DNA of 64,000 nucleotides, taken from contig NZ_KN046818.1 in the NCBI RefSeq assembly GCF_000742135.1, forward strand, positions 1,488,841 through 1,552,840, written 5' to 3'. This document shows positions 8,659-16,790 of the stretch, one piece after another. Source of the DNA: Klebsiella pneumoniae (GTDB lineage Bacteria; Pseudomonadota; Gammaproteobacteria; Enterobacterales; Enterobacteriaceae). Under the pieces are notes generated by a model. The model was not told the origin of the DNA and did not search any database. It saw only the letters and a list, made by a program, of their open reading frames with translations. The translations under genes were made by a program, and so were the position numbers. The first letter of the stretch is position 1, and each line of letters begins with the position of its first letter.

Positions 8659-10127
8659 TCCGCCGCCTGAGCCTCAGCCAGCGTCTGGCGCTGGTGGTGG
8701 TTTCCCTGCTGATGCTATGCGCGGTGGCGGTATGCGCCGTCCAGTTACACAGCAGCGCGCAGTATGGCAACGCCATGGTGCAGCGTCTGTCGTCCGGGCT
8801 GGCTCAACAGATTGTCGCCCGCGAGCCGTTGCTGGACGCCCACGGCGAGGTCAACCGGCAAACCCTGAAGTCGCTGTTTGACCGACTGATGACCTTTAAT
8901 CCCAGCGTGGAGCTCTATCTGCTGTCGCCGGATGGCGACCTGCTGGCCGATGCGGCGCCGCCGGGCCATATCCAGCGCCAGCGTATCGACATGGCGCCGG
9001 TGCAGGCTTTTCTCACCGGCAGTGCGTCGCCGGTGTATGGCGACGATCCGCGCAGTCCCGACGGACGAAAAGTCTTCAGCGCCGCCCCGCTGCGCGTCGA
9101 CGGCCAACTGCGCGGCTACCTGTATATCATTTTGCAGGGGGAGACGTTTAATCAGCTGGCGGCCGACGCCTGGCAAAAAACGCTGTGGAGCATTGTTCTG
9201 TGGACGCTGCTGCTGGTGGCCCTGTTTGGCCTGCTGGCAGGGGGGCTGGCATGGTTCTGGGTCACCCGGCCGGTCCGCCTGCTCACCGCCCAGGTGGCGG
9301 CGAGCGGCCAGGACAGCATCAGCGCCATCAAAACCCTGGCGGCCCGCAGGCCGGAGCCCCGGCCTGGTAACGAGGTGGCGGTGCTCGAGAACCGCTTTAT
9401 TGACCTTGCCCGGCAGATTGCCGATCAGTGGGATCGGCTGGCCGACAGCGATCGCCAGCGCCGTGAATTTGTGGCCAATATCTCTCACGATTTGCGCACG
9501 CCGCTGACTTCGCTGCTGGGGTATCTGGAAACGCTGACCCTGAAGGATGAATGGCTGACCGCCGAGGAGCGCAGGCAGTATCTCACCATCGCCCTGCGCC
9601 AGGGGAACAAAGTGCGCCATCTCTCGCAGCAGCTGTTTGAGCTGGCGCGACTGGAGCATGGCGGCATTAAGCCGCAGCGCGAGCGTTTCGCGATGGGGGA
9701 GCTGATTTCCGACGTGGCGCAGAAGTTTGAATTAACTGCCCGCACGCGCGAGGTGAACCTGCATATTGATGTACCGGGACCGCTGCCGCTGATTAACGCC
9801 GATGTGTCGATGATTGAGAGGGTGGTGACCAACCTGCTCGATAACGCGATGCGGCATACTCCCGTCGGCGGGGAGATCCGTCTGGCGGTCTGGCAGGAGA
9901 ATCAACAGCTTCAGGTCGAAGTGGCAGACAACGGAGCGGGTGTCGATGCCGCGCTGCGCAACGATCTGTTCCAGCGGCCGTCGGCGTTGTCTACCCAGGC
10001 ATCGCGGGAGGATCGCGGTGGGTTAGGGTTGCTGATTGTGAAACGAATGCTGGAGCTGCACGGGGGCGATATCAGACTGGTGGAGTCGGTAAGCGGGGCG
10101 CGGTTCAGGTTCTTCGTGCCACTTTGA
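8655..10127 (+). CDS. Membrane sensor histidine kinase of the rlmC-artJ two-component system
   Basis: This 490-residue kinase has a first membrane span near residues 11-31, a periplasmic sensor of about 145 residues, a second span near 177-203 and a HAMP-like linker. The HisKA domain carries the phosphorylated histidine H278 in NISHDLRTPLTS, and the ATPase domain carries the N box (NLLDNAMRHTP, about 393-403), G1 (DNGAG, 425-429) and G2 (GGLGL, 455-459). All catalytic motifs are intact. It starts with GTG at 8655, overlapping the regulator stop by four bases. The periplasmic region has no motif I can assign, so the ligand is unknown. Confidence 0.9.
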   Translation: MIRRLSLSQRLALVVVSLLMLCAVAVCAVQLHSSAQYGNAMVQRLSSGLAQQIVAREPLLDAHGEVNRQTLKSLFDRLMTFNPSVELYLLSPDGDLLADAAPPGHIQRQRIDMAPVQAFLTGSASPVYGDDPRSPDGRKVFSAAPLRVDGQLRGYLYIILQGETFNQLAADAWQKTLWSIVLWTLLLVALFGLLAGGLAWFWVTRPVRLLTAQVAASGQDSISAIKTLAARRPEPRPGNEVAVLENRFIDLARQIADQWDRLADSDRQRREFVANISHDLRTPLTSLLGYLETLTLKDEWLTAEERRQYLTIALRQGNKVRHLSQQLFELARLEHGGIKPQRERFAMGELISDVAQKFELTARTREVNLHIDVPGPLPLINADVSMIERVVTNLLDNAMRHTPVGGEIRLAVWQENQQLQVEVADNGAGVDAALRNDLFQRPSALSTQASREDRGGLGLLIVKRMLELHGGDIRLVESVSGARFRFFVPL

Positions 10128-10133
10128 GAAATC

Positions 10134-10205
10134 GCCGGGTGGCGGCTACGCCTTACCCGGCCAACGGGGAAGAGCGGTGGCCGGGTAAGCGCAGCGCCAC
10201 CCGGC
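10134..10205. repeat. Pair of inverted REP-like units (BIME)
   Basis: GCCGGGTGGCG...CTTACCCGGCC (10134-10162) and its inverted copy GGCCGGGTAAG...GCCACCCGGC (10179-10205) form a bacterial interspersed mosaic element. Each unit is itself a hairpin and the two can pair with each other. It sits between the convergent ends of the sensor kinase and artJ, the usual location for such extragenic elements, and can protect both mRNA 3' ends. Confidence 0.8.
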
Positions 10206-10213
10206 GAAAAAAG

Positions 10214-10945
10214 TTACTCCGGGAACCACTGGTTGCTGATTTTCTGGTAGGTACCGTCGGCCTTAATCGCTTTCAGCGCGGCGTTCAGTTTCTCCAGCAG
10301 CGCCTTGTTATCCGGGCGCACGGCAATGCCGAGTCCGGTGCCGAAGTATTGCGGGTCGGTCACTTTCGGCGTGGCTGCCCCCAGCTGCGGGTTAGTTTTC
10401 AGCCATTCGTTGACCACCGCGGTGTCGCCGAACACGCCGTCGATACGGCCATTTTTCAAATCGATAATCGCATTCTGGTAGCTGTCATAGGCGACGGTCT
10501 TCACCTCAGGATGCTTATCCTGCAGATATTTCTGGTGGGTGGTGCCGTTTTCCATGCCGATCCGTTTGCCTTTCAGGTCATCGAAAGAATGGAACGCATC
10601 TTTTTTGGCGATCACCAGCGCCGAGTTGGCGTAGTACGGGTCGGTGAAGGCCACCTGCTTGCTCCGCTCCGGCGTAATATCCATTCCGGAAATCACCGCA
10701 TCATATTTCTTGAACTTCAGCGCCGGGATCAGGCTGTCAAACGCGTGGTTGGTAAAGGTACATTCTGCCTGCATTTGTTTGCACAGCGCGTGGGCCAGAT
10801 CGATATCAAAGCCGACAATCTGATTATTAGCGTCCATCGATTCAAACGGCGGATAGGTTGCGGAGACGCCAAAGCTGATTTTTTCCGCGGCAGCGGCGCC
10901 GAACGCGAAAGAGGTGAGCAATGCAGCCAGAACTAACTTTTTCAT
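10214..10945 (-). CDS. artJ: Arginine ABC transporter, periplasmic binding protein ArtJ
   Basis: ArtJ binds L-arginine with high affinity for the ArtPQM importer. From the ATG at 10945 it has 243 residues, as in E. coli; the open frame begins seven codons earlier without support. A signal peptide (MKKLVLAALL..., cleavage near AAAAEK) precedes a type-3 solute-binding domain with GFDIDLA and the GMDITPERS stretch. It is a separate transcription unit downstream of artPIQM, with a terminator between. An ArgR-like box lies at 11017-11030. Its sequence is close to ArtI in the same cluster. Confidence 0.96.
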   Translation of the reverse strand: MKKLVLAALLTSFAFGAAAAEKISFGVSATYPPFESMDANNQIVGFDIDLAHALCKQMQAECTFTNHAFDSLIPALKFKKYDAVISGMDITPERSKQVAFTDPYYANSALVIAKKDAFHSFDDLKGKRIGMENGTTHQKYLQDKHPEVKTVAYDSYQNAIIDLKNGRIDGVFGDTAVVNEWLKTNPQLGAATPKVTDPQYFGTGLGIAVRPDNKALLEKLNAALKAIKADGTYQKISNQWFPE

Positions 10946-11016
10946 CGTGGAACTCCCGTCTGTCAATCTTATGATTATTCACCGTGTCTGCGGCATAGAG
11001 TGACAATGCCATTAAA

Positions 11017-11030
11017 TGAATTTATATGCA
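11017..11030. promoter_or_regulatory. Candidate ArgR box upstream of artJ
   Basis: The 14-base core matches the ARG-box pattern TGAAT-N4-ATTCA at nine of ten fixed positions (one T replaced by G). It lies about 72 bases before the artJ start. In E. coli artJ is strongly repressed by ArgR with arginine, so the site fits. A second tandem box 21 bases away is poor (about six of ten). Confidence 0.6.
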
Positions 11031-11060
11031 ATAAAAATGATTAAGTTTTTTTATCTTCAT

Positions 11061-11096
11061 AAAAAAAGGCGGACAGGTGTTAGACTTGTCCGCCTT
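11061..11096 (-). terminator. Terminator of artPIQM
   Basis: AAGGCGGACA (11066-11075) pairs perfectly with TGTCCGCCTT (11087-11096). On the minus strand the stem is followed by seven T (plus-strand A-run 11061-11067). It closes the artPIQM operon 33 bases after the artM stop and separates it from artJ. Confidence 0.85.
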
Positions 11097-11128
11097 GCTG
11101 TTTGCTTTTTATGCAATATGCTCAGGTG

Positions 11129-11797
11129 CTAGCTACGTCGCTCGAAGGCCAGCGCTTTGCGTTCCACCAGGCGCATCAGCAGCGTCAGCAGTCCATTAAC
11201 GATGAGATAGATAATCCCGGCGGCGCCGAACACCATCACGTCGTAGGTGCGTCCATACAGCAGCTGGCCGTGGCCCATCACTTCCATCAGCGTGATGGTG
11301 TAGGCCAGAGAGGTACTCTTGAAAACCAGCACCACTTCGTTGGAATAGGACGATAGCGCACGCTTAAAGGCGTACGGCAGCAGGATCGCCAGAGTATCCT
11401 TTTTACTCATCCCCAGCGCGCTGCAGGACTGCCATTGCCCGTCGGGGATCGCCCGGATGGCGCCATAAAATAGCTGAGTGGTGTAGGCGGCGCTGTTGAG
11501 CGACAGAGCGATCAGGGCGCACAGCCACGGCTCGGAGATAAGATGCCACAGCCACGGATAATCCTGCAGCGAAGGAAACTGTCCCGGGCCGTAGTAGATC
11601 AGGAAGATCTGCACCAGCAGCGGCGTACCGGTAAACAAGGTGATATAGCCGCGCACTATCCATACCAGCCCCGGCGTCTTCAGGGTCAGGATAATGGTGA
11701 AGATCAGCGACAGGATCAGCGCCACGATAATCGACGCCACGGTCAGCGTCAGGCTGGTATGCAGTCCTTTCAGCAGTTCGGGTAAATAGTCGAGCAT
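11129..11797 (-). CDS. artM: Arginine ABC transporter, permease ArtM
   Basis: ArtM is one of the two inner-membrane subunits of the arginine importer. It has 222 residues, as in E. coli, about five membrane segments, and the amino-acid permease features FTGTPLLVQ and the EAA-type loop near GQWQSCSALGMS. Its start codon shares one base with the artQ stop (TGATG around 11797), indicating coupled translation. It is the last gene of artPIQM. Confidence 0.96.
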   Translation of the reverse strand: MLDYLPELLKGLHTSLTLTVASIIVALILSLIFTIILTLKTPGLVWIVRGYITLFTGTPLLVQIFLIYYGPGQFPSLQDYPWLWHLISEPWLCALIALSLNSAAYTTQLFYGAIRAIPDGQWQSCSALGMSKKDTLAILLPYAFKRALSSYSNEVVLVFKSTSLAYTITLMEVMGHGQLLYGRTYDVMVFGAAGIIYLIVNGLLTLLMRLVERKALAFERRS

Positions 11798-12513
11798 CAG
11801 CCTGGTCTCCGTTCGAAGCGCGTCGCACGCTGGTCAATCCGCTTAAGGATGTATTGACTCAACAGGGTGATGACGAGATAGATTGCCGCCGCAATGATAT
11901 ACCAGTTAAAGGGTTCCTGAGTGCGGGTGGCGATGCTTTTGGTCTGCAGCATCAGATCGTTGACGCTGATCAGGCTCACCAGCGCGGTGTCCTTCAGCAG
12001 CACCAGCCACTGGTTACCGAGGCCGGGCAGGGCATGGCGCCACATCTGCGGCATCACCAGACGGAAGAATATGGCCGCTTTCGACAGCCCCAGCGCCTGG
12101 CCGGACTCCCACTGGCCCTGCGGAACCGCTTTCAGCGCGCCGCGCAGCGTTTGCGAGGCGTAAGCGGCATACAGCAGCGACAGGGCGATCGCCCCGCAGA
12201 GGAACGGGCTGACGTCAAAGTTCTCAATCTGCATCTGCACCGGGATCTGCGTGAACCCGAGCGGGATGGTGAAACCGTCAGAGAGCGTCAGCAGCAGCTG
12301 GGAAGAGCCGAAATAGATAAACAGCACCACCAGAATTTCCGGTAGCCCGCGCAGGATGGTCACTATGCCGGTTGCAAGCCAGGCTACCGGGCGCCATTTC
12401 ACTGACTCCAGTACCGCAAAGAGCATCGCCAGGACCAGGCCGATGACGAGCGCGCAAACGGCAAGGCCGACGGTCATCCCGGCGGCGCTTGCTAATGGAA
12501 AAATTTCGTTCAT
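11797..12513 (-). CDS. artQ: Arginine ABC transporter, permease ArtQ
   Basis: ArtQ is the second permease subunit of the arginine importer. The 238-residue protein has about five spans, the RGLPEILVV segment and the EAA-type loop [15 protein letters not shown]. It begins six bases after the artI stop and overlaps artM by one base. It is homologous to ArtM and both belong to the polar amino acid permease family (HisMQ type). Confidence 0.96.
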   Translation of the reverse strand: MNEIFPLASAAGMTVGLAVCALVIGLVLAMLFAVLESVKWRPVAWLATGIVTILRGLPEILVVLFIYFGSSQLLLTLSDGFTIPLGFTQIPVQMQIENFDVSPFLCGAIALSLLYAAYASQTLRGALKAVPQGQWESGQALGLSKAAIFFRLVMPQMWRHALPGLGNQWLVLLKDTALVSLISVNDLMLQTKSIATRTQEPFNWYIIAAAIYLVITLLSQYILKRIDQRATRFERRPG

Positions 12514-12519
12514 TCAGTC

Positions 12520-13251
12520 TTACTTCTGGAACCATTTGTTATAGATGGTCTGGTAAGTGCCGTCTTTCTTCACTTTTTCCAGCGCAGCGTTAAATTTCTG
12601 CTGCAGGTCGGTGTTGCCCTGACGTACGGCAATGCCCAGCCCGGTGCCGAAATAGGCTTTGTCGGTCACTTTATCGCCCACGGCCGCCAGCTTCGGATTG
12701 CTCTTCAGCCATTCGGTCACCACGGCGGTGTCGCCAAAGACCGCGTCGATACGACCGTTCTGCAGGTCCAGCTTCGCATTCTGGTAGCTGTCGTAAGGCA
12801 CGGTAGTGATTTCCGGATGTTTATCGGTGATGAATTTCTGGTGGGTGGTGCCGTTCTGCACGCCCACTTTTTTGCCCTTCAGCTGGTCAATGCTGGTGAA
12901 CTTACCCTGCTGGCCGACGAACAGCGCCGAGTTGTCATAATACGGGGTAGAGAACAGCACCTGCTTTTCACGCTCCGGCGTGATGTCCATCCCGGCCATG
13001 ACCGCGTCGAAACGGCGGAATTTCAGTCCCGGGATCAGGCTGTCAAAGGCCTGATTGGTGAAGGTACAGGTGGCGTCGATCTCTTTACACAACGCGTTCG
13101 CCAGATCGACATCGAAACCGACGATCTGGTTGTTGGCGTCCACCAGCTCAAACGGAGGATAAGAGGCCTCGGTGGCGAAACGAATGGTCTGCGCGGCGGA
13201 AGCGGAGAGGCTCATGCCTGCGAGCAGGGCGGCAATCAGTACTTTTTTCAT
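12520..13251 (-). CDS. artI: Periplasmic binding protein ArtI of the arginine transporter
   Basis: ArtI is a periplasmic solute-binding protein encoded within artPIQM. From the ATG at 13251 it has 243 residues, as in E. coli, with a signal peptide (MKKVLIAALLAG..., cleavage near ASAAQT) and the type-3 binding domain. It is closely similar to ArtJ (shared GFDVDLANALCKE, NGTTHQKF and GDTAVV segments), so the two genes are paralogues. In E. coli ArtJ binds arginine while the ArtI ligand is less certain. It follows artP by 20 bases. Confidence 0.95.
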   Translation of the reverse strand: MKKVLIAALLAGMSLSASAAQTIRFATEASYPPFELVDANNQIVGFDVDLANALCKEIDATCTFTNQAFDSLIPGLKFRRFDAVMAGMDITPEREKQVLFSTPYYDNSALFVGQQGKFTSIDQLKGKKVGVQNGTTHQKFITDKHPEITTVPYDSYQNAKLDLQNGRIDAVFGDTAVVTEWLKSNPKLAAVGDKVTDKAYFGTGLGIAVRQGNTDLQQKFNAALEKVKKDGTYQTIYNKWFQK

Positions 13252-13271
13252 CGTCATTTCCCCGAAAAACA

Positions 13272-14000
13272 TCAATGTGAAAGATAGTTTTTAAACGCGT
13301 CAGTTTGCGGATGCGTGAAGCAGGAGGCATCCCCTTGCTCGACGATATGGCCATTTTCCATATACACCACCCGGCTGGCCGTCTTGCGCGCCACTTCAAC
13401 TTCGTGGGTGACGATAACCTGGGTAATGCCGGTTTCAGCCAGCTCGCGGATGATGCTGACGATCTGGGCAGTGATTTCCGGGTCGAGCGCCGCGGTAGGC
13501 TCATCGAACAGCAGAACCTGCGGCTCCATCATCAGCGCGCGGGCGATGGCCACCCGCTGTTGTTGGCCGCCGGATAAATGCAGCGGGTAACGATCGCTGT
13601 ACGGCTTCAGACGCAGGCGCTCCAGCAGCTTCTCTGCGCGAGCCAGCGCCTGATCCTTGCTTAACCCCAGTACGCGACAGGGGGCCTCGATCAGGTTCTG
13701 CTGTACCGTCAGGTGCGGCCACAGGTTGTATTGCTGGAAGACCATGCCGACGTTCTGACGCAGTTCGCGAATTGCTTTATCGGACGGCGCTCTGGTGAAG
13801 TCGAATTGGTTGCCGGCGATGGATAACGAACCGGACCGCGGCATCTCCAGCAGGTTGAGTACGCGCAGCAGCGAGCTCTTCCCGGCACCGCTGGGGCCGA
13901 GCAGCACCAGCGTTTCCCCCTGCGGGCAATCCAGCGTGATGTCGAACAGCGCCTGGTGTGCGCCGTAGAAGCAATTAATGCCGTTTAGTTTAATACTCAT
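13272..14000 (-). CDS. artP: Arginine ABC transporter, ATPase ArtP
   Basis: ArtP powers arginine import through ArtQM. From the ATG at 14000 it has 242 residues, as in E. coli. Walker A is GPSGAGKSS, the signature is [10 protein letters not shown] and Walker B is [12 protein letters not shown], followed by VTHEVEVA. The open frame continues upstream to 14066, but those 22 residues overlap the presumed promoter and are not conserved. It is the first gene of artPIQM. A weak ARG-box-like sequence lies at 14052-14065. Confidence 0.96.
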   Translation of the reverse strand: MSIKLNGINCFYGAHQALFDITLDCPQGETLVLLGPSGAGKSSLLRVLNLLEMPRSGSLSIAGNQFDFTRAPSDKAIRELRQNVGMVFQQYNLWPHLTVQQNLIEAPCRVLGLSKDQALARAEKLLERLRLKPYSDRYPLHLSGGQQQRVAIARALMMEPQVLLFDEPTAALDPEITAQIVSIIRELAETGITQVIVTHEVEVARKTASRVVYMENGHIVEQGDASCFTHPQTDAFKNYLSH

Positions 14001-14051
14001 CTGGGCAGTCTGATACGAATAGCTATTGAGGCCGCAAATACTACCTTTGGC

Positions 14052-14065
14052 AGAATAGTTATGCA
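14052..14065. promoter_or_regulatory. Possible ArgR box upstream of artP
   Basis: The sequence AGAATAGTTATGCA matches the pattern TGAAT-N4-ATTCA at eight of ten positions. It lies 52 bases before the artP start. E. coli artPIQM is arginine-repressed, which supports the reading, but no clean tandem partner is visible. Confidence 0.4.
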
Positions 14066-14150
14066 ATATTTATGCGTTAAAAGTTAAATCTAAACCACGT
14101 TTAGCTTTAAAGTTAGCACAAAATATGGCCTGGTGGGTGAGGGGGGCGCA

Positions 14151-14183
14151 AATGTCGGCATTCCTGGGGCGAATACCGACATT
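14151..14183. terminator. Hairpin between ybjP and artP
   Basis: AATGTCGG (14151-14158) pairs with CCGACATT (14176-14183), and after one mismatch ATTC pairs with GAAT. It lies just after the ybjP stop on the minus strand. There is no minus-strand T-run (TTTT exists on the plus side), so it may be a 3'-end hairpin rather than a full terminator. Confidence 0.45.
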
Positions 14184-14226
14184 TTACCGGGGTTATCGTT
14201 TCAGCGGCGTCGCTTCAACTCCGGAA

Positions 14227-14742
14227 TCAGCGTTTCTCCAGACTCTGTCGCAGCGTCCCGGCTGGCGCATGGCTGTTGTTGCCGAGATAGCGAACGTCAT
14301 CGACGGCCCAGCACTGGCCTTCCTGGATCATCAGCACTTCATCTTTCCAGCTCTGGGTGCCCTGTTTCAGATCGACGCGCAGCGGAATATTGCGCGCATC
14401 GCGGTTCGGGATGGTGGAGGCGCTGGCGACCACGGCGCTGTCTGCCGGGGTGCTGCTGCTGGAGAACGGATTAGCCTGCAGTAATTTGCTGTTGGCGGGA
14501 TCCTGGCGGGCGTCATTGAGTAACTGCGCCAGGCCGTCGCTCAGATAGGGGCGCAGCGCCGCCGGATCCTGAGTACGATTCTGGATCTGGGTGTCGTAGA
14601 ATTTTTGCGCTACGTCGTCAGGGCCGCCTTCGACGCAGGGGCCGCTGCGGGTGCCATTATCTTTATAGGCCGGGGTGACGGTCGTACAGGCGCTGAGCGC
14701 CAGCGCGCAAGGGAGAAGTACAGCAAAAAGTTTGTAGCGCAT
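14227..14742 (-). CDS. ybjP: Predicted lipoprotein YbjP
   Basis: The 171-residue protein matches E. coli YbjP. Its signal sequence ends in the lipobox LSAC with the lipidated cysteine at position 19 followed by Thr-Thr, which fits outer membrane sorting. The body belongs to a DUF3828-like group of unknown function. The RBS AAGGAAAT precedes the ATG at 14742. A promoter-like pair (-35 TTGCGT, -10 TATACG) lies 51-80 bases upstream. It is a single-gene unit. Confidence 0.9.
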   Translation of the reverse strand: MRYKLFAVLLPCALALSACTTVTPAYKDNGTRSGPCVEGGPDDVAQKFYDTQIQNRTQDPAALRPYLSDGLAQLLNDARQDPANSKLLQANPFSSSSTPADSAVVASASTIPNRDARNIPLRVDLKQGTQSWKDEVLMIQEGQCWAVDDVRYLGNNSHAPAGTLRQSLEKR

Positions 14743-14792
14743 GATGATTTCCTTATAAGCGAACTACGTTTTCAGTTTCCGTTAAAGCATAG

Positions 14793-14822
14793 CGTATAGC
14801 GTGCGGATTGTACTTGACGCAA
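14793..14822 (-). promoter_or_regulatory. Candidate ybjP promoter
   Basis: On the minus strand a -35 TTGCGT (plus 14817-14822) and a -10 TATACG (plus 14793-14798) are 18 bases apart, about 50 bases before the ybjP start. It is identified only by consensus match. Confidence 0.35.
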
Positions 14823-14994
14823 AGAGCTAAGACCTTGATGTGGCTACAGCCTTAGGGCGGGAAATCGGCACGGGGATGACAGAATTCCGTCAGGCGCTAA
14901 AAGGCAGGGCAGTATAAAAATAAACTTAATTTTCCCGTGAACAAGAAATATTACCCCGTAAAATAGGGAAATGGCTCTTGAAAGATAAGGGTAA

Positions 14995-15273
14995 TTATTT
15001 CTTATTATAGATGCGAGTGGCGACGTGCATTTTTTTATCCGTATTACCGGAGGAGGGGACAATGACGCCCCCCTTGTTCATTTGTTTTTTTAATCAGCTC
15101 TTCACGGGCATCGTTGGATGCGGTTTGACCAGTAGAGGAAATGGCGCCGATTTTGGTATATTGCGTATGGACTTTATCAAAAGCTGTTTTGTTAAAATTT
15201 CTGCGAAGACGGCATTGGCCGCTTAAAACAATGCTGTACCTGCCACTAAAGCTGCATATTTAATATTCTTAGC
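14995..15273 (-). pseudogene. Decayed DUF1471 (YhcN/BhsA-type) small periplasmic protein gene
   Basis: Reading the minus strand from about 15270 gives [15 protein letters not shown], an in-frame TAA, then AANAVFA, which looks like a signal peptide. After a frame change the text is [20 protein letters not shown], then [15 protein letters not shown]; a further one-base shift in a G-run gives [20 protein letters not shown] and a stop at 14995-14997. The IGAIS-SG-ASNDA pattern followed by a terminal A-T-IY stretch is typical of DUF1471 stress proteins. The start codon is missing (GCT in place of ATG), with at least one stop and two frameshifts. Small forward frames over the same bases are antisense shadows. 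Confidence 0.7.
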
Positions 15274-15619
15274 CCCTATTGTTTATCTCGCTATCATCAT
15301 GCTCTTGTTTGCATTCACCAATGAATGATTCAGATTGAACTCACACTGCTTTTTGTAAGCAAAATGCTGCAATTTAATGACGGTTAGTTAACGCTTTTTA
15401 GCGAAAAGATGACGTATTTCGCAGTGCTGATGCTTGTTTTTTGAGCCGGTTACCCATCGGGAGCGGACCAGGCTATTTTCTTCGGTCGTTAGCTGAAAAT
15501 CACCCTGAGAGGCCGGAGCTGAGGGGATAGGGCGCTGACAGACATTCCCGGTAACATGGTTTATCATATAGAAAAGCAGGGGCTGCGCCCATGGTCATGC
15601 AGGTCACCAGGGAGTTAAG
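15274..15619. other. Noncoding gap before the diguanylate cyclase
   Basis: I see no gene, strong hairpin or clear promoter in these 346 bases. K-12 has ybjQ in this interval between ybjP and amiD; no ybjQ-like text remains here. Confidence 0.5.
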
Positions 15620-16759
15620 ATGTTAACAAATAAGCGAGAGCGCGCCCGGCAGCAGCGAGCCGCGTTGTGGGCCACCAGAGATAATGTCCAGCGCCATGCG
15701 CTGTCCATGAGTATGCCCTGGCTGGCCTTTGTCAATATCGCTTTTGCGTTAATGATTTTCTTCCGCAATTTGATCTTTACCTATTTTGATAAGAGGCTAC
15801 TGACGCACCGGGCGGTTATTCCTTATATCGAATCGGCGTTGATTGCGGTTATTATCATTTCGGCCATTTTAGTGATTATTGCCCTCACGCCGCGACTGGC
15901 GCAGGGACGATATACGTTGAATATCATCACCGGGCTGCTGCTGGCGCTCAGTCTGTGCTGGTCCCTGAGTAATTATTGTTTTATTTTTTTCTGGACCTTG
16001 CCCTTTGCCTGGCCGCTGCTGGTGATATTAATGACTACCGGCCTCACCGCGCTGTATCACCATTGGCCCGGCATAACCGCTTTTATGCTGCCGCTGTGGG
16101 TGACCGCCTTGCTGGCGGGAATACAGCTCCACTATCACACCGAGATCCGCTTTTTGATCCTCTGGGCCATTTTTACCGCGATTTTGCTGTATGGCCGACG
16201 TATTTTGCAGCGCTGGTATGACGAAGCCTGGGATACCCACCAGGAGAATATGCAGCTTATTCAGCGGCTGGAAAGTATCGCCAACCAGGATGCCTTAACC
16301 GGAACCGCTAACCGTCGGGCGCTCAATGCTTACCTGGCGGCGATCTGGCAGCAAAAAACGCCGCTGGCGCTGATGATGATCGATGTCGATTATTTTAAGC
16401 GCTATAACGATCGCTATGGCCATCAGGCTGGTGATGAGTGCTTATCTTCTGTCGCGCAGGTGCTTAAAATGGCGGTCCGGGCGGAGGGCGATCTGGTGGC
16501 TCGCTACGGCGGCGAAGAGTTTGTCGTCGTGTTGCCCGGGGTGTCCTTAGCGCATGCCACCGCTATTGCCGAGCGCATTCAGCAGAAGATCCGCGAGGCA
16601 GGCCTACCGCACGCCGCTTCGGCGGTGGCGTCGGAGGTCACCGTGAGTATCGGGATCGTCGCCTCCGATGGCACGGTCCCGATAGAGACGCTGATCGCCC
16701 GGGCGGACAGTGCGCTGTATCAGGCGAAAAATAAAGGACGTAATCAATGGTCTTATTAA
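15620..16759 (+). CDS. Membrane-anchored GGDEF diguanylate cyclase
   Basis: The 379-residue protein probably makes cyclic di-GMP from two GTP. About six hydrophobic segments fill residues 32-196, then a short linker leads to a C-terminal GGDEF domain starting near NQDALTGTANRR (222-233). The active-site loop is GGEEF (297-301) and the metal-binding DVDYFKRYND is present, so it should be catalytic. The inhibitory RxxD site five residues before GGEEF is not intact: D291 is there but the residue three before it is Ala, with Arg one place further off. GGGAG precedes the ATG at 15620. The gene occupies the ybjQ position of K-12. I do not assign a symbol. Confidence 0.88.
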   Translation: MLTNKRERARQQRAALWATRDNVQRHALSMSMPWLAFVNIAFALMIFFRNLIFTYFDKRLLTHRAVIPYIESALIAVIIISAILVIIALTPRLAQGRYTLNIITGLLLALSLCWSLSNYCFIFFWTLPFAWPLLVILMTTGLTALYHHWPGITAFMLPLWVTALLAGIQLHYHTEIRFLILWAIFTAILLYGRRILQRWYDEAWDTHQENMQLIQRLESIANQDALTGTANRRALNAYLAAIWQQKTPLALMMIDVDYFKRYNDRYGHQAGDECLSSVAQVLKMAVRAEGDLVARYGGEEFVVVLPGVSLAHATAIAERIQQKIREAGLPHAASAVASEVTVSIGIVASDGTVPIETLIARADSALYQAKNKGRNQWSY

Positions 16760-16790
16760 CCCGGAGACGCTGCCGGGCAAGGGAGAAGGG

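Noticed and set aside
10124-10936. 270-codon open frame opposite artJ
   Set aside because: It starts inside the REP pair and runs antisense to a clearly conserved gene; the composition is that of a shadow frame.
15011-15226. 71-codon forward frame between ybjP and the cyclase
   Set aside because: It is antisense to the DUF1471 remnant; the minus-strand reading has recognisable protein features and this one does not.
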